This document shows positions 1-11,760 of a DNA stretch of 64,000 nucleotides, in pieces. Under the pieces are notes generated by a model, which saw only the letters and a program-made list of their open reading frames with translations, did not search any database and was not told the DNA's origin. The stretch is taken from the NCBI GenBank assembly GCA_036937835.1, contig CM072869.1:11382001-11446000 (forward strand), written 5' to 3'. The DNA comes from Pampus argenteus. Taxonomy: Eukaryota > Chordata > Actinopteri > Scombriformes > Stromateidae. Position numbers and translations under genes: made by a program. Each line of letters begins with the position of its first letter. Within the stretch, counting starts at the first letter, position 1.

Positions 1-230
1 CTGAGATGAAAGGTGGACACAGAGGCTGGCTGATGTAATCAGTGCTGTCACATTGAGGGCTCTCCATCATTACAATCTGTAGATTGCAATAAAAGTTCCC
101 AGAAATTGCACCGAGCAACTCAATCTAAACCAATAGACAATCACAGCCTCTGATCTCACTTCCAATTGAGACACATCCCAGCAGAATGTCTCAGAAATTA
201 GACCTACTTGGTGTGTTCATGATCCCAAGA
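1..230. promoter_or_regulatory. Candidate regulatory block 1
   Basis: Non-repetitive, mixed-composition segment. It holds TGATGTAATC (31-40), a CCAAT word (130-134) and ACAATCA just after it, which resembles a SOX core. No open frame of note crosses it. It may continue to the left of the window. Confidence 0.28.
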
Positions 231-286
231 TGGACAGATAGAGCAGGTGCTCTCCCTCTCACACATGTGGATCAATCGATAAGGTT

Positions 287-302
287 CACACACACACACA
301 CA
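287..302. repeat. (CA)8 microsatellite
   Basis: Eight CA units, followed at once by an A-rich run. Confidence 0.9.
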
Positions 303-359
303 AAAAAAAGAAAAAGGTTTTTATTCACAATAGTGTGTGTGTGGGTACAATTTTACACA

Positions 360-610
360 GCTTCGCATGAGCATGAAGGGGCAAATTAGGCCGCAATTAA
401 AGGCTAAGAATGAGTCGTTTGGTCACTGGGCTCCTTTAAAGCCGCTCGACAGAAGTGGACAACCTCTGTCAGGAAAACAAATCCTGCTGCAGCACAGCGG
501 CAAAGATGTAATACAGCTGCACGACATGTGTGTGACACGGTGAGAAATGTCTAAAAATAGAACAATTAATAGAACGAGAGAACGTTTAAAGGGCATTCCG
601 TCGATTCCTG
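360..610. promoter_or_regulatory. Candidate regulatory block 2
   Basis: Less A+T-rich than the DNA on its right. Two AATTA words lie at 384-388 and 395-399, and several scattered CpGs follow (around 392, 417, 443, 448, 499 and 522). The rest is unique sequence. The short frames crossing it look like chance. Confidence 0.3.
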
Positions 611-908
611 GAATAATTTAAGGGCTCATAGGCATTATAACCCAAATGTTAAAATACATTTAACCTACATAGAGGCCAAAATAATAAAATAAAAAAATTT
701 AAATTATATTTAGACAAAAACAAACAAACAAAAAAACATATTTCTTTCTCTTCCTAACTTGTTTATTTAGTTGTCAGTAGTTGTTAATTAAAATTATTAT
801 CACTGCATAGACATGTGAAGAGCTTGTGTACTTGGCCAATACATAACTATTATTTATTTTTTTTATCATATCTAAATAATTAGCCGGAGTCCCATTAAAA
901 AATTCAGG

Positions 909-941
<33 letters not shown>

Positions 942-950
942 TTAATATTG
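611..950. other. A+T-rich spacer
   Basis: A+T-rich filler with A-runs near 700-740. It ends in the AAT repeat listed separately. Nothing else is recognised. Confidence 0.7.
909..940. repeat. (AAT)n trinucleotide repeat
   Basis: About ten uninterrupted AAT units directly to the left of the CpG-rich patch. Confidence 0.9.
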
Positions 951-1225
951 TTTCGGTTTCAGTCGCGCAGTGACATGATCAGTTAAGTGCGGCAGCAGGG
1001 AGAGCTGAAATCATTCCCAGTGTGCAGAAACGCTTCCTCAGGCGGAGCTGAGCCAGTTTCTTGTTCCACTCTGCCTGGAAATGAGTCGTGAAACACGGAA
1101 CAGAAAACAGCAGGTTTAATGTCCGCACAGCACCTGTCATTGACTTGGATGTTGTTGACGAGCAGGACGTAGAAGAAGACCTGAACGACGACAAAGGACG
1201 AGGAGGATGGAGGGAGTGGGCGATA
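951..1225. promoter_or_regulatory. CpG-rich patch, possible promoter or lost exon
   Basis: I count 15 CpG dinucleotides between 954 and 1222, close to the number expected from local C and G content. The rest of the window is strongly CpG-poor. Both strands carry open frames here. On the minus strand one unlisted frame runs about 80 codons to a stop near 987, rich in C-ending codons, and begins with a hydrophobic stretch (FVVVQVFFYVLLV). On the plus strand a 66-codon frame (1088-1288) has an acidic middle (DLDVVDEQDVEEDLNDD). I recognise neither protein. Retained CpGs suggest either an unmethylated promoter/enhancer or coding constraint. A chance GC-rich patch is the alternative. Confidence 0.35.
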
Positions 1226-1659
1226 AATGTGTATGGATTTGACCTTTCACAGAAAGTTGAAATGTGCTTGGGCAAAGACCACATGTGACCAAGGTGGCCA
1301 AGATGATAGAAATCATCATCAGAGCAGTAATTACAGTATAGTTTATGGCTGGCTGCCTTTGCCAAAAACAGTAATTGGAGCACATCTCTTCTTTTAACCA
1401 CAGAAAGCGTTCAGTTTGGAGGATGGACGCAGTTGTGAAAGCAATGATGGATACTATTGTCCAAAATTTGACCCTCTATTAACATCTCTTGGCAGCATCT
1501 GGATCCTGTCACCATGGAAGAGGACAAAAGTCATTTTCTCAACAAACCAAACCTTTTCTTTTTAAATGCCGTCCTCACCAATAGACGGATGGAGGCCAGC
1601 TCAGAAGCCCAATCTCTTCCTTTATCACACTACCACATTACCACCTCTCCATCCTCCCC
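1226..1659. other. Unassigned spacer
   Basis: Unique sequence of ordinary composition. I see no repeat, RNA gene or credible frame. Confidence 0.6.
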
Positions 1660-2240
1660 TTTGTTTTGCAGGTGTCTCCAATTACCTGCTAATTTGCCTC
1701 TAATCTTGGCACAATTCTTAATAAACATGTTTATCCCCCTCTAAAAACCAAAGTCGCAGGAAATCTGAGCAAAAGCGAACACACAGCGGTGACATCCTCC
1801 GCTGCTGTGCCATTAAACAATGTGCTGATTTATTGATTTCAGTGTAAAATCATTGCAACCCTGAGAGCAAAGGGAGGAGTGTCTCTTGGTGATAGACGCC
1901 GGGTGCCGGTTGGCATTTCAATATGAATTTCTTGGTGAAAGATGAGTGCCAAGGACCAGTCAATTCAACACAGACACCAAGAGCAAAAGAGTGTTGCTAA
2001 GAGACAGGGATGCTGCACAACTTCCATCAGGAGCTTGACTCTGACCTTATGCAAATTAGCTTCTGCCAAATCTTTTGTGTGAAAGCAGCCGCAATGTCAC
2101 TAATACCTGGCCTAAAAATGCTTCAATATCTCGATTCCTCTCAGAATGCAAAAATACACTTTGAAAAGTGTAATAGTGCAACAAACCCAGAACCTGGCAC
2201 ATTCACAAGGGCTTTAATTGAAATAAAAGAATGACTGAAT
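1660..2240. promoter_or_regulatory. Candidate regulatory block 3 with POU octamer
   Basis: Long non-repetitive block. It has CAATTACC near 1679, TAATTTGC near 1690, a short CpG-rich stretch at 1896-1911 and a perfect POU octamer ATGCAAAT at 2049-2056 followed by TAG. The 74-codon frame inside (2010-2234) shows no family features. Confidence 0.4.
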
Positions 2241-3022
2241 ATCTCAATCAAGTCAGGGTTGATGCTATAAATTATTAATTGAAATTACTTTGCACGTGTT
2301 TTCTTCCATGAAACAATACTCTGAGAACTTTAGGAACTGTCTTATTTACCAAAATTTCATTGTGTATGAAAATTCTCTTACTCCTATGCAGAATATTACA
2401 TTTTATTTGGACAAAGTGGTGCATATTTTCACAAATGAAACTGTTTTTTAAAAAAATACACTCTCATTGATCTGTTTGCTGATATCTACTTGATAAACCA
2501 GCAGCATGACATTTTGCAGGAGATGTCTTGCAGCAGCATGGATTATTCACATGTGAAACATCAACACGGTGCAGGTTTCTTGACCTGTGTGTCATTTAAC
2601 ACAAGAATGATAATGATGGTTGGAAGGGTGGGGTGGGGTTGGATGGCTGGAGAGGGCAGAGAGGTTGTGACCTGTGAAAAGGGCTGTATCAGGTTGTAGC
2701 AGGTTATCAGAAGTGGACGCTGATAATGGCCTCTTAGACATGCCAGGTTTGATCCTTTCACCACTGAAGAGGGAAAGTTAATCAATAATCCAAGTAGATC
2801 AGTAATATGAGGTTACTGTACGAGCAACTACTAAGCAGCCAACAACAACATCATTGGGACACACACACACTGGTTAATTGGTAGGACATTTGACAGGGTC
2901 AACACGAGAAAGAGAAAAGGCCTGGTTATCAATAGAAAAATGTTATAAGCACCATGTCATGTAGTGTTAAAAATCAAATCAATTGTATATTGATTGTACA
3001 TGATGTTATTGGCTCTTTATGT

Positions 3023-3038
3023 AAAAAAAAAAAAAAAA
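3023..3038. repeat. Poly-A run (16)
   Basis: Sixteen uninterrupted A. There is no upstream gene-like sequence or target-site duplication to suggest a retrocopy. Confidence 0.9.
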
Positions 3039-3227
3039 GCATCTGGAAATTTAGAAATTATGATCACAGCATGCCCTTCACAGCTTAACTTGTTAGTGCA
3101 ATAAACATAACTTCAAGGCAGAAGCATAAAACAGCCATTTTAATCAAAGCTAAGTGAAATATAGATCCCTTTCCTCCTGTGGTTCTTCGCATTATGCAGT
3201 GAGAGAGGGGGAAAAAGAAATGAAAGG

Positions 3228-3229
<2 letters not shown>

Positions 3230-3260
<31 letters not shown>
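3230..3260. repeat. (CA)15 microsatellite
   Basis: Fifteen CA units flanked by purine-rich sequence on the left and GACAGAGCGAG on the right. Confidence 0.95.
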
Positions 3261-3264
<4 letters not shown>

Positions 3265-3299
3265 GAGCGAGCAATACACTACCGCGTTCAAAGCCAACC

Positions 3300-3560
3300 T
3301 TGTCAATAGTACTCACAGTGGGCTAGGGGAGTGTAATAGCACTTCCCTGATTCTACATTGATATCATATAATCCAGTGTGCCCTGTTTCAGTATCATATT
3401 TATCTAACCTGCTGGGGGACAGGGTAAGGGGGACAGTGTCCCTGCTGCTAGGAGCAGACACATTACACACTGCCTCGTGTATTCTTATTGATTACTCCCA
3501 CCCCACAGCCCAGGGACCATAATTTAACTCAGCAGGCTCTACAGTTAATACTAGAATTCA
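3300..3560. promoter_or_regulatory. Candidate regulatory block 4
   Basis: Unique block containing the interrupted palindrome GGGACA-G-TGTCCC (3430-3442), preceded by another GGGGGACAG copy near 3415. TGATTACTCC and AATTTAACTC lie further right. No open frame of note. Confidence 0.3.
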
Positions 3561-4479
3561 AACATTCCATCTACACTTCAAGAGACAAAAACAATTGACA
3601 CTTTAAAAATGTGCAGGGCCTCTCTAAATGGGATCTGAAGGGAATGGATCTCCATTTTCTGGTCTATACTTTTTTTTTTTTTTTTCCCTTGCTCATATTT
3701 CAGTCTCCAGCTTGTGCAGTTATCATATTATTTCTGAGAAGTGTTAAATTATCTGAGAGGAATTTGTTAATTCTAAGAAGGACAAATGTTCTTTTTCCTC
3801 AGCAACCTTACAAAATCTGACAATGAAAAACAATTTCTGCTGCAATTGTACAACATCACTGAGGAATTACTCAAGCAGGATGTTATTAAGACAGCTCGAC
3901 TGACTTTTTTTTTTTCTTTCATCATAATGCATCCAAGTCCTGAGTCTTCTAGCGGCATCCAGTGACATTTATAAAGCCATGTTAAGAGAGCAAACAGCAG
4001 GGAACAGTCAAACAAGAAATTAAGCCAGTCAATAAAATGAAAGATATAGTGGGCAAAATTAATATTGTCATAATTATCTCAGTCTTTGTTGCTTTGTTGT
4101 GTTGATATTAATGTTTTTACTCAAATTTACAAAATTGTATGATAAACCATATATTAAATCAGTGTTTTTTCCCATTAAATCGTAAATGTTCTTATTTAGA
4201 CACAAAAACTGAACCATATTTTTGCTATGAGTATTTCTTGTTGACACAATTATATCAGGAGATGATAAATTACATTATCACATCATTATCTGCTATAGCA
4301 CTAATTGAGCATTAATAGGTAAACGCACACAAAGAATCCACTCTGTAACATTGTTAGTGATCATGTCTACAGGCAATTCAATTATTGGGAGCTAAAGATG
4401 ATGAAAAATGCTGTCAAAATGTTCAGACTCAGGTTGATTCAGAAAGTGATCAGACTGAGTTTTTAACAGATGTATCTGA
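3561..4479. other. A+T-rich spacer
   Basis: Contains a 16-base T run (3670-3685) and a shorter one near 3906. The rest is unremarkable A+T-rich DNA. Confidence 0.65.
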
Positions 4480-4680
4480 CATCCAAACTGCTCCGCTTTC
4501 CTAAAGCTAAAATGAGCATCAGCGGGGATTAATATGCATTAATTAAATTGACTCTGTTTCCTTTAATGAGAGGGAAAGGATTTGATGTTAATGCTGTTGA
4601 TCTCATGGAGGCTTCAATCCACCTAATTAACCAGTATTTCTGCAAGACACTAAAATAATCAATAAAAAAGATATTTCATC
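4480..4680. promoter_or_regulatory. Candidate regulatory block 5, homeodomain-rich
   Basis: Between 4526 and 4548 it packs GGATTAA (bicoid/OTX-like), ATGCAT and the palindrome TTAATTAA. CTAATTAACC follows near 4623. The density of ATTA words in otherwise complex sequence is typical of developmental enhancers. Confidence 0.4.
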
Positions 4681-4775
4681 ACTGTTATGGATCATATGCA
4701 CAGATATTCAGGTAATTAAAACACATCACATTCTTGCTCACCAACAACAGAAACATGCTTTTCAGTTTGAGAACA

Positions 4776-4801
4776 TTTTTCTTTTTTTTTTCTTTTTTTT
4801 T
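4776..4801. repeat. Interrupted poly-T
   Basis: T runs broken by two single C bases. Confidence 0.85.
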
Positions 4802-4849
4802 GGTGGAATAATTAATAACATGTTTTATCTCAGCTTTTAGTCATAGTGT

Positions 4850-5080
4850 GGCAGCACTCAGTGTTGCATCTGTGTGTTGTGCAGAGATAGAGCGTCTGTG
4901 GAGGGCCAGAGAGCAGACTCCAGAGATCCATCCATCTCAATCTGAGGCTACAGCTGACACCTTACAAAGAGGTACAATTAATAAGGGCATTATCCAGCGG
5001 TAGGCAACAATAGAGTCCTAACGCAGAGACACCAACCTCGGGAGGCCTGTAGAGGAGAAAAAGGGAGTGTGTGTTTATGG
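4850..5080. promoter_or_regulatory. Candidate regulatory block 6
   Basis: Unique sequence with CAATTAATAAG near 4975 and a SOX-type word AACAATAG at 5006-5013. It is GC-richer than either flank. Confidence 0.3.
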
Positions 5081-6009
5081 GTGGGGGAAGGGTGAGCCAA
5101 AGTGCTTCAAAATGGGATGCATTACAACCAATGTCTTCAGAACATGAATTACAATCTATTATAACTGAGCCTTACGTTAGATAGAAAAAGCTGCTTTGTG
5201 TGCTAAATAGGTCACTTCCAGCAGCTCTTTAGGCTATATACTGTATTTTAAACTCCTCCATCATGAAATCTCCAAAATAAATTCTGAATCCAAACAATAC
5301 TTTACATTTATTTTACATACAGATTTTCTAAACTTACTTCAGCTTTGATGATACTAAATTTAAGGTTTGAAGAGCTGACTGAAACAGTGTGTAAGGAAGC
5401 ATCAAATAAAGAAACAGATTTCTATTTGTTTGACGACAGCCATTCGCTTTATATAGAGGCATTATCAGAAGGAAATCTGAGATATCAAATACAGCATAAC
5501 TCATAATGGAGCTCTCATGAAAGTGTCCTATTAGTGCAGGTTGAGTGCAGCCCTATGGTCCACAGGGGAGAGGGTGAAGACACTGCTGCAATGACATTTA
5601 CAGCAATCCAGGAGTTGTTTGTGGTCACTGGACTGGAGACAAACGCTGAACCCAAAAGGTTAGAGGTTGGGGCTAAATTTCATCCACAGTGGAGGTCCCA
5701 CTGTTGGAAAAGACACACAGAGAAAAGCAGCTGAGGTGTTGTTGAAGTATTGCTGCTGTCGGGGAAATCAGTCAGTTGTCATGTATAAACACAACCCAGA
5801 CCAAAATAAATGTTGGTATAAAGTTGAAAAAGGAACAATAAGCACACAAAAACACAGAAATCAATACGAGATGAAGTGACATGAAAAATAATAGTCTGGG
5901 AAATATATTCTTAAATAATGACCTCTAATCACTTCTACATCTGTTCCAGTTTTTATACGGAGTCAAGAGTCCTCCACAGTGATTGTTTTATATTTTCCTG
6001 TTCATTCCA
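5081..6009. other. Unassigned spacer
   Basis: Mixed composition. Frames of 66 and 70 codons at 5534-5879 overlap each other and show no domain features. No repeat of note. Confidence 0.6.
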
Positions 6010-6210
6010 CGGGGGGAAAGGATGAGCTTGGTTATGGATTAATGCTGTGATCAATAACAAGATAGGAGTTCGGCTCTCTAAGCTGAGGAAAATTAATTCG
6101 AAAAGCAGTCAAACTCTTATCGACCCAGAGCCAGGGGTTGCTTTCATTGCAGGTAGTTGATAATCCACCAATATTGTGATGACCAGCTAATCTCTCATTT
6201 TAAATATGAC
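6010..6210. promoter_or_regulatory. Candidate regulatory block 7
   Basis: Holds AATTAATTCGAA near 6091 and TAATCC (6161-6166), an OTX/bicoid-type core, beside CCAATATTG. Confidence 0.28.
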
Positions 6211-6879
6211 CTCCACTGCTCATAGTAAAAGTTAAGACTGGCTATCCGTTTGTTGTCCATATAGCAGGGTCTCTGTGTCAGCACTGGGATTTTGTGACCT
6301 ATTCATCTACTTTGAGCGCTAATCTTCCCTTCAGAGTTTGAGTCAGTTAAACAACTTAAACATCTTGATCAGTGGTTGTTTTGATCATTGTGAAACCCTC
6401 GCTGAACTTTCATATCATGCGTGTATGACATCACTCAAATCAAAGGTTTGCCAAGTGTTCAAGATCATCAGTTTGAAATATTTTCATATGCATTAAGATC
6501 CTGCACTCAATGCAACATTTAATATGACTCAGAAATCAAATCAGAATCTTATTAAATCAGATGTATGCAACATCTATGTATTTGCATATTTCCCATAAAA
6601 AGCTGCAAAAGCAAAGTATGCATAACACAATACTTCATCATCTTGGAGAATAATTAGCACATTGAAAAATGTTATTATTTGTACTATTCTATACTAATAA
6701 TTAATTCCACTGGGTCAATTATCCTCCAATCAACTAATCAAATGTTTGTTCACGACACAAGGCAGAACTTATTGTATGATGTGTCTTGGTCACCTCCAGC
6801 CAAACATTATACCTTAATCATTGAAGAGCAGAGGAAAAAAGGCTGTTACGCAAGTTTAAATCAGAAGCAAAACAAAGCA
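6211..6879. other. A+T-rich spacer with one octamer
   Basis: Mostly filler. A perfect octamer ATTTGCAT sits at 6590-6597. No credible frame. Confidence 0.55.
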
Positions 6880-7140
6880 GGTTAATTGATGATCAACACA
6901 GTGTGACTCTAATGAGGCCCTGTTGCCCACGGCCAGGCCCAGTTCAATATACAGGACTTTCTCCTGACTGCTCCTGCTTTCTTTGATCTTGTTTGCTTTT
7001 TCCACTGCTGGGACTGTCATTGTTGGTTTTAATTACTTCACCACCAAATGGTACAGATGAAAGATAGGTGTCTGTAATTAATAAAATTTCCATAAATTTG
7101 AATCACTAACCAGTCTCATTAGCTTGTGCCTTTTGTCTTG
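6880..7140. promoter_or_regulatory. Candidate regulatory block 8
   Basis: Starts with TTAATTGATGATCAA and includes TTTTAATTAC (7027-7036) and TAATTA (7075-7080). A GC-rich stretch near 6915-6942 lies between them. Unique throughout. Confidence 0.35.
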
Positions 7141-8049
7141 TCTGAAGTTCTCATGTCATCTTTCTCCAACTCTAACTATACAGAATAATATTACGTAGGG
7201 CAGGAAATCACTTGATATGCACCATATTTTCTGATAATCAAATTTCACTGTAGGTAATTAAATACAGCACATACTGTAGTCTTACTCCAGTGATTGAGGT
7301 CAAGCTGAAGAAAATGCCAATTGTTGTATTAAACCATTATAAAAACTCTAAAGTCTTTTCAATTAGTCGTTTCAGAGGAACACTTTGCAGCACTGGGCCA
7401 TGTTGATTTTATTCAAGCTCAAATAAGTAATCAGATTGTTGAAGAACTCATCTTTGATCATGTGTAATCAGGATCAGGGCTATGCGGTACATCTCTGGGC
7501 CACAAACTAAATGAGTTGCAGTGCTGCTGGCACATGCTGGTTTGGACGGTAGTCAGCTTGGCAGTAAGAGAGCTGTGGTGTGTTCACATGACAAAAAAAA
7601 GGACAGTTACACAGAGGGGCATTTTTTTTTTTTTAGAAGAAAACACCTGTTGTTTTGACGACTTCAAATATGTTTGCATTGGAAAGCGTAGACTTTTCCA
7701 TGTCATCCTGACTGTTGAGATATAGTTGTTTTTTTTTCCAATTTTAACGCAAATAGAACAATTTCTCTGAAAAAAAAGAGTTTAATATATAAATGAGCTT
7801 CAGCAAAACCTGAATTTCTTTTTTTTACTTTAAAGGCTCACTGCAACAAAAATGTGCTTTCTATTCAGTCACCCAATCATATTAATAATTCAACACACTA
7901 CACCGTAAAAATCACTGTTTTAAATATAATTAAGACCTCCTTCCATCAACATTGTAATTTTTCTCTGTTTACCTACAGAGTAAAAAAGAAGCTATTCTCA
8001 TTTATAGAAGACCAGGTCAGACACAGGGAAGCAAGTATTTGTGACAGAG
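7141..8049. other. Spacer
   Basis: A+T-rich with short T and A runs near 7620, 7730, 7770 and 7820. I see nothing else. Confidence 0.65.
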
Positions 8050-8320
8050 CTCTATAATCTTGTGGGGAACAGCCTATCATTACCAGGCAGCGTGGTAATA
8101 GACTGACATGGATGCTATGGGGAGCAATTGATTCCACACATCAATCAGTAGGGAAACTCATCTGAACGATTGTAGAGAAGTGGCTTGTTTGTCCTCAGCA
8201 TCACAATAAATGCTAACAAGGAAGCAGCCACAATACCTGCGGTCGAAATGAAGGGATAGCCATCATAAGAAATTCATTAGTCTGCTCTTAGTCTGCTGGG
8301 TGCTTCCTTCTGATGTTTTT
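8050..8320. promoter_or_regulatory. Candidate regulatory block 9 with 7-7-7 inverted repeat
   Basis: Contains ATTACCA-7 nt-TGGTAAT as a perfect inverted repeat at 8079-8099, with spacer GGCAGCG. CAATTGATT and CAATCAG follow. Inverted half-sites with a fixed spacer suggest a dimeric DNA-binding protein. Coincidence remains possible. Confidence 0.33.
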
Positions 8321-8640
8321 AAACATGCTTAATACCTGCACATGTTCATATACGACAATACAACACCATCTGATGTTCTGCAGCTGAGATGAAATGGTGA
8401 CAGAGTGAACTAAATTCAGTCCATTAATCTTTCTTATCAAAAGTATTTTTCAATCACTAATGTTGGATATTTTGTAAATGAATAAAGTCATAAAAAATAA
8501 GTATAAAGTGTCTGAATTTGTTTCTTAATATATATATATTTTTAATTAGTTCAATAATACAGTTTTCTTTATGGACTTCTGAAGGTCCAAGAAAACTCAC
8601 AAAACAGCATCACTTTCTTCCATCAACATTTTTTTTCTGC
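8321..8640. other. A+T-rich spacer
   Basis: Short TA stretch near 8530 and A+T-rich filler. Confidence 0.65.
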
Positions 8641-9130
8641 CATGTCTTTATCCCAGGATATCTGTGCCAGTTAGTTTAAAAGCCGCAGCTGGATGCAGAG
8701 AATATACTCTGTTCCACTCTAAAAGAAAAGGGTCCCACCTGATTAAGAAGGGCAGGGGAAAGACTTTGGCGGGCCAATGGGAGAGGTCAAGGATAGACCA
8801 GTCAGTTTCACTCCCCCGCCACATCATTTTTGTATGACAGCACCACCCTAAGGTTAAAGTTCACCAAGACTTTTCATGAACAGAGCGCTTAACGTCAAAC
8901 ACAAGATTAAAGCAGGGGTGTCGCATCTTGGCAGGACCAAATGAAAATATCAACTGCTAAGCCCCCCTCTGAAAAACCAGGGGACAGGTATCTAATATTA
9001 GAGAGTAAGCCTAGTTAGCAGAGGCAGCCTGCTGCTTTCCACGTTCTCAGTGGTGGTCAAAAGGCCAGGCTGGCTTTGGAATTGCTTTATTGGTGAAATA
9101 TATTACAGTAGAGGCCTGCAGAACCACCTT
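8641..9130. promoter_or_regulatory. Candidate regulatory block 10 with GC box and CCAAT
   Basis: GGCGGG (8768-8773) directly abuts CCAAT (8774-8778), followed by AGGTCA (8784-8789). GC box plus CCAAT is promoter-like, but no TATA box or gene-like frame follows on either strand, so an enhancer is at least as likely. Confidence 0.32.
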
Positions 9131-9480
9131 ATTAAGAAGCCAGAGAAGAGATGTCCTCATGACATATAGCAGGAACTGAGGACATTTCCATATTACTGTA
9201 TAAAGGACAATTTTATATTCTTGTGTTTTATTTGCAGCATACTGAAAGCCAGTGAAATACTCTACAGTTCATTACTAAATTGTCCAAAGATTGTTTAATT
9301 ATAACAAATTAAGTATTATTTAATATAATGAATGATAAATTTAAAACATCAATATATTAAAAGTGAAAAAAATTAAATCAAGCATGCTTTTATTGAGTAT
9401 TTGTGTATTAAAAACAGACTCAAAGCAGTAAGCCAGAGCTCAAATATTTAGGATTCGAGGGAACACGTTCTAAAGAGAAG
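9131..9480. other. A+T-rich spacer
   Basis: Very A+T-rich filler. Confidence 0.7.
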
Positions 9481-9633
9481 CCATTTTGTAGTTGCTATAC
9501 AAATGACTTGTTTTCTTCCCTCGCAGTGTAGCAACAGAAGCTGGTGCTTCAGCCCTCTAAGTGGCTTGGAAGCATAAAAGAGGCTTATCTGCCCCTCATT
9601 TCTTCGGCCACATAATCAGATGACCTGAGGAGA
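9481..9633. promoter_or_regulatory. Candidate regulatory block 11
   Basis: Short unique block rich in GGCTT/AAGCC words, ending in ATAATCAGATGACCT. Confidence 0.22.
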
Positions 9634-9669
9634 GCTATCTATCTATGTGTCTGTCTGTCTACCTGTCTG
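9634..9669. repeat. Degenerate (TCTA/TCTG)n tetranucleotide repeat
   Basis: About nine tetranucleotide units that shift from TCTA to TCTG. Confidence 0.85.
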
Positions 9670-10240
9670 AATCCATGGTAAACCAAGGTCATTTCTCCAC
9701 ATAACTGTGAATTTATATTTTGACTTAAAGGAGACAAATCGTCGTAAAAGAAATACAACTGGAAGTAATAGAATTCACCCCTCCCTCACATTTAAAATAA
9801 TAAGAGGCAAAGTTCATGACCTGAGTTCACCAAACTTGGAGTGCATACATAAATTAATACACAGGGGTTTGACCACACAGTAACTTTGTGAGTATAATGG
9901 GTGTAATGCATGGAATTTATTTCTGCAGGTTTCTTGCTCTTATAAATAAATCTACTTCACAGATTCACTCTGAATCTCACTCAAATAAAAAGGGGAAGTT
10001 TATTTTCTCATTATCGGTAGTTTATAAATGTATTTAAATTAAGAAAACATGTAAATCATCAAAACGAGAATCACTTTGAGTTAAAGAATAAAATATTTTT
10101 TTAACAGAAAATTTGAAAAATATCCCTCACACAATTATTTTTTTTTTTTTTTTGGTTTGACATTGTAGGCAAATAAATGTCTTAAATATATTTTTCCATA
10201 TGATCCTTGCCTAGTTTTTTTCCTGTAGCATTGCACTATT
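9670..10240. other. A+T-rich spacer
   Basis: A+T-rich, with a 16-base T run at 10138-10153. Confidence 0.65.
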
Positions 10241-10580
10241 TATAATCAGAAACTCTAGTAAGACATGAGGCTGATCTCGAAGGCTTTTCTATAATCCCTC
10301 CCCTGGAAGTGGTCTTTACTGGAAGGCTAGTTTGTGATGGACTCACCCAGTACCACAATGTTGCATTGGAATACAGCATTCAGCTTAAGCCAACTTATCA
10401 ACTACATTCAAAGCACATCCATTGAGCTATGTGGGGAGACTTTTTGCAGATCTATTAAAAATACTCTTATCTGTATTTAGCATATGCTGTGTATGTCAGT
10501 GTTGGCAGCTTTAGACGGATTTACACTCAAAACACCTCAAGCTATTCTTGAGCTGAAACTACTGATAACATTCTGAAACT
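10241..10580. promoter_or_regulatory. Candidate regulatory block 12
   Basis: Unique sequence with a purine/pyrimidine-balanced core at 10260-10440 and ACTCATTGAGC-like words. The motif content is weaker than in neighbouring blocks. Confidence 0.22.
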
Positions 10581-11060
10581 TCTGCAGACAAGCAGGTTTT
10601 ACAAATAGATAAATTCATTCAACATACTCGTGTATCATTTTATTTACTTATTGTCATTTTTTGGTGCACATTGGCTGTCTTTAAATACCATTTTCTACAG
10701 TGTTTGATTGTATTTTTTTCTGTTTAGAAATTACCTGAATATAAATAAAAGCAGATTTAAATATTTAGGAGTTAATTTATTGCTTTATTGCAGGTAATAA
10801 AACTGAAAAAAATAAATAAAAAAGATGTGCCCTAATCACACAAGCATAAAATCTCACAATGTTGCCACAACATGTAAGACTATTTTGTAAGGCCACATTT
10901 TGTACAGTTAAAAACAGGAAGGGAAGGTCATATTTTATAAAATTTTATTTTCTTATATTTTTATTTTTTGTTCTGTAAAGTAAGATTGCAAAAAAAAAAA
11001 AAAAAAAGGTTGTTTCCTGGATATAAAACAAAGACTCAAACAAAGCATCAGTATAAAAGA
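10581..11060. other. A+T-rich spacer
   Basis: Filler ending in an 18-base poly-A run (10990-11007). Confidence 0.65.
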
Positions 11061-11290
11061 ATTGTTGTTGCTAGTTAACAAGAACTTTTGGAATTCAGCA
11101 GCAAATAATATGGAAATAATCCACGCACGAGGCTTTCAGCGCGTTTCAGTGGGAAGTCCTTTAGAGAAAACGCTGGGGCTGCAGAATAACACGAGCTCTC
11201 TTTCTGCTTTCTGTCCTCACAGCAGAAAAAAAGCCTTATTTGTACTCCGGAGTAATTACACTGAGGAAAGCTCATATTTATTTTAACTAA
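11061..11290. other. Small CpG cluster
   Basis: Six CpGs fall within about 80 bases (roughly 11121-11195), including CGCG, in a CpG-poor neighbourhood. Frames of 74 codons (plus) and 66 codons (minus) overlap fully and neither is recognised. A regulatory or exon remnant is possible. Confidence 0.25.
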
Positions 11291-11510
11291 AATGCAATTA
11301 AAGCAACGTTTGTTAAAATTTGAAAAACATACACATTAATTCTCATGTTTTATGAGGAATCTTGCAATAAATAAATAAATAAAGGGATATTTATTCATAA
11401 CACACTCATGGCATTACTTTTACAACAAAATATTTGAATAGGATATTTGCTGTTGTTCTAAAATGTATTATGTTTAAAATACTTATCTACATTTTTTTTT
11501 TTCAATTGCA
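11291..11510. other. A+T-rich spacer with (AAAT)n
   Basis: AAAT repeat at 11366-11383. The rest is filler. Confidence 0.7.
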
Positions 11511-11760
11511 AGCAAACCTTTATTTAACTCTGCTCTCTAGGCTGTAGAGGTTTGGCCTTTGAAGCGATTGAGAAAGAGCACCGTTATTCATGCTGCATTC
11601 AATGCTGAGAACTGAGACTCCAAAAACAGCAGTATCCTCTCATACCTGTTGAGAACACTTTCATCCTTAATGGGCTCATTAGCCACATTGTTAATTGAGT
11701 GCTATTCAGGCCAACATCAAAGCTAACAATAATTGTTTACTTACTTACTCACTTCTCCAA
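11511..11760. promoter_or_regulatory. Candidate regulatory block 13
   Basis: Unique block with ACATTG then TTAATTGAG near 11686-11699 and AACAATAATTG near 11726 (SOX-like and homeodomain-like words close together). Confidence 0.33.

Larger units (their letters stand above)
2241..3299. other. Spacer with simple repeats
   Basis: A+T-rich, with a G-rich stretch near 2620-2660, a poly-A run (3023-3038) and the CA repeat listed separately. No gene is seen. Confidence 0.65.
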
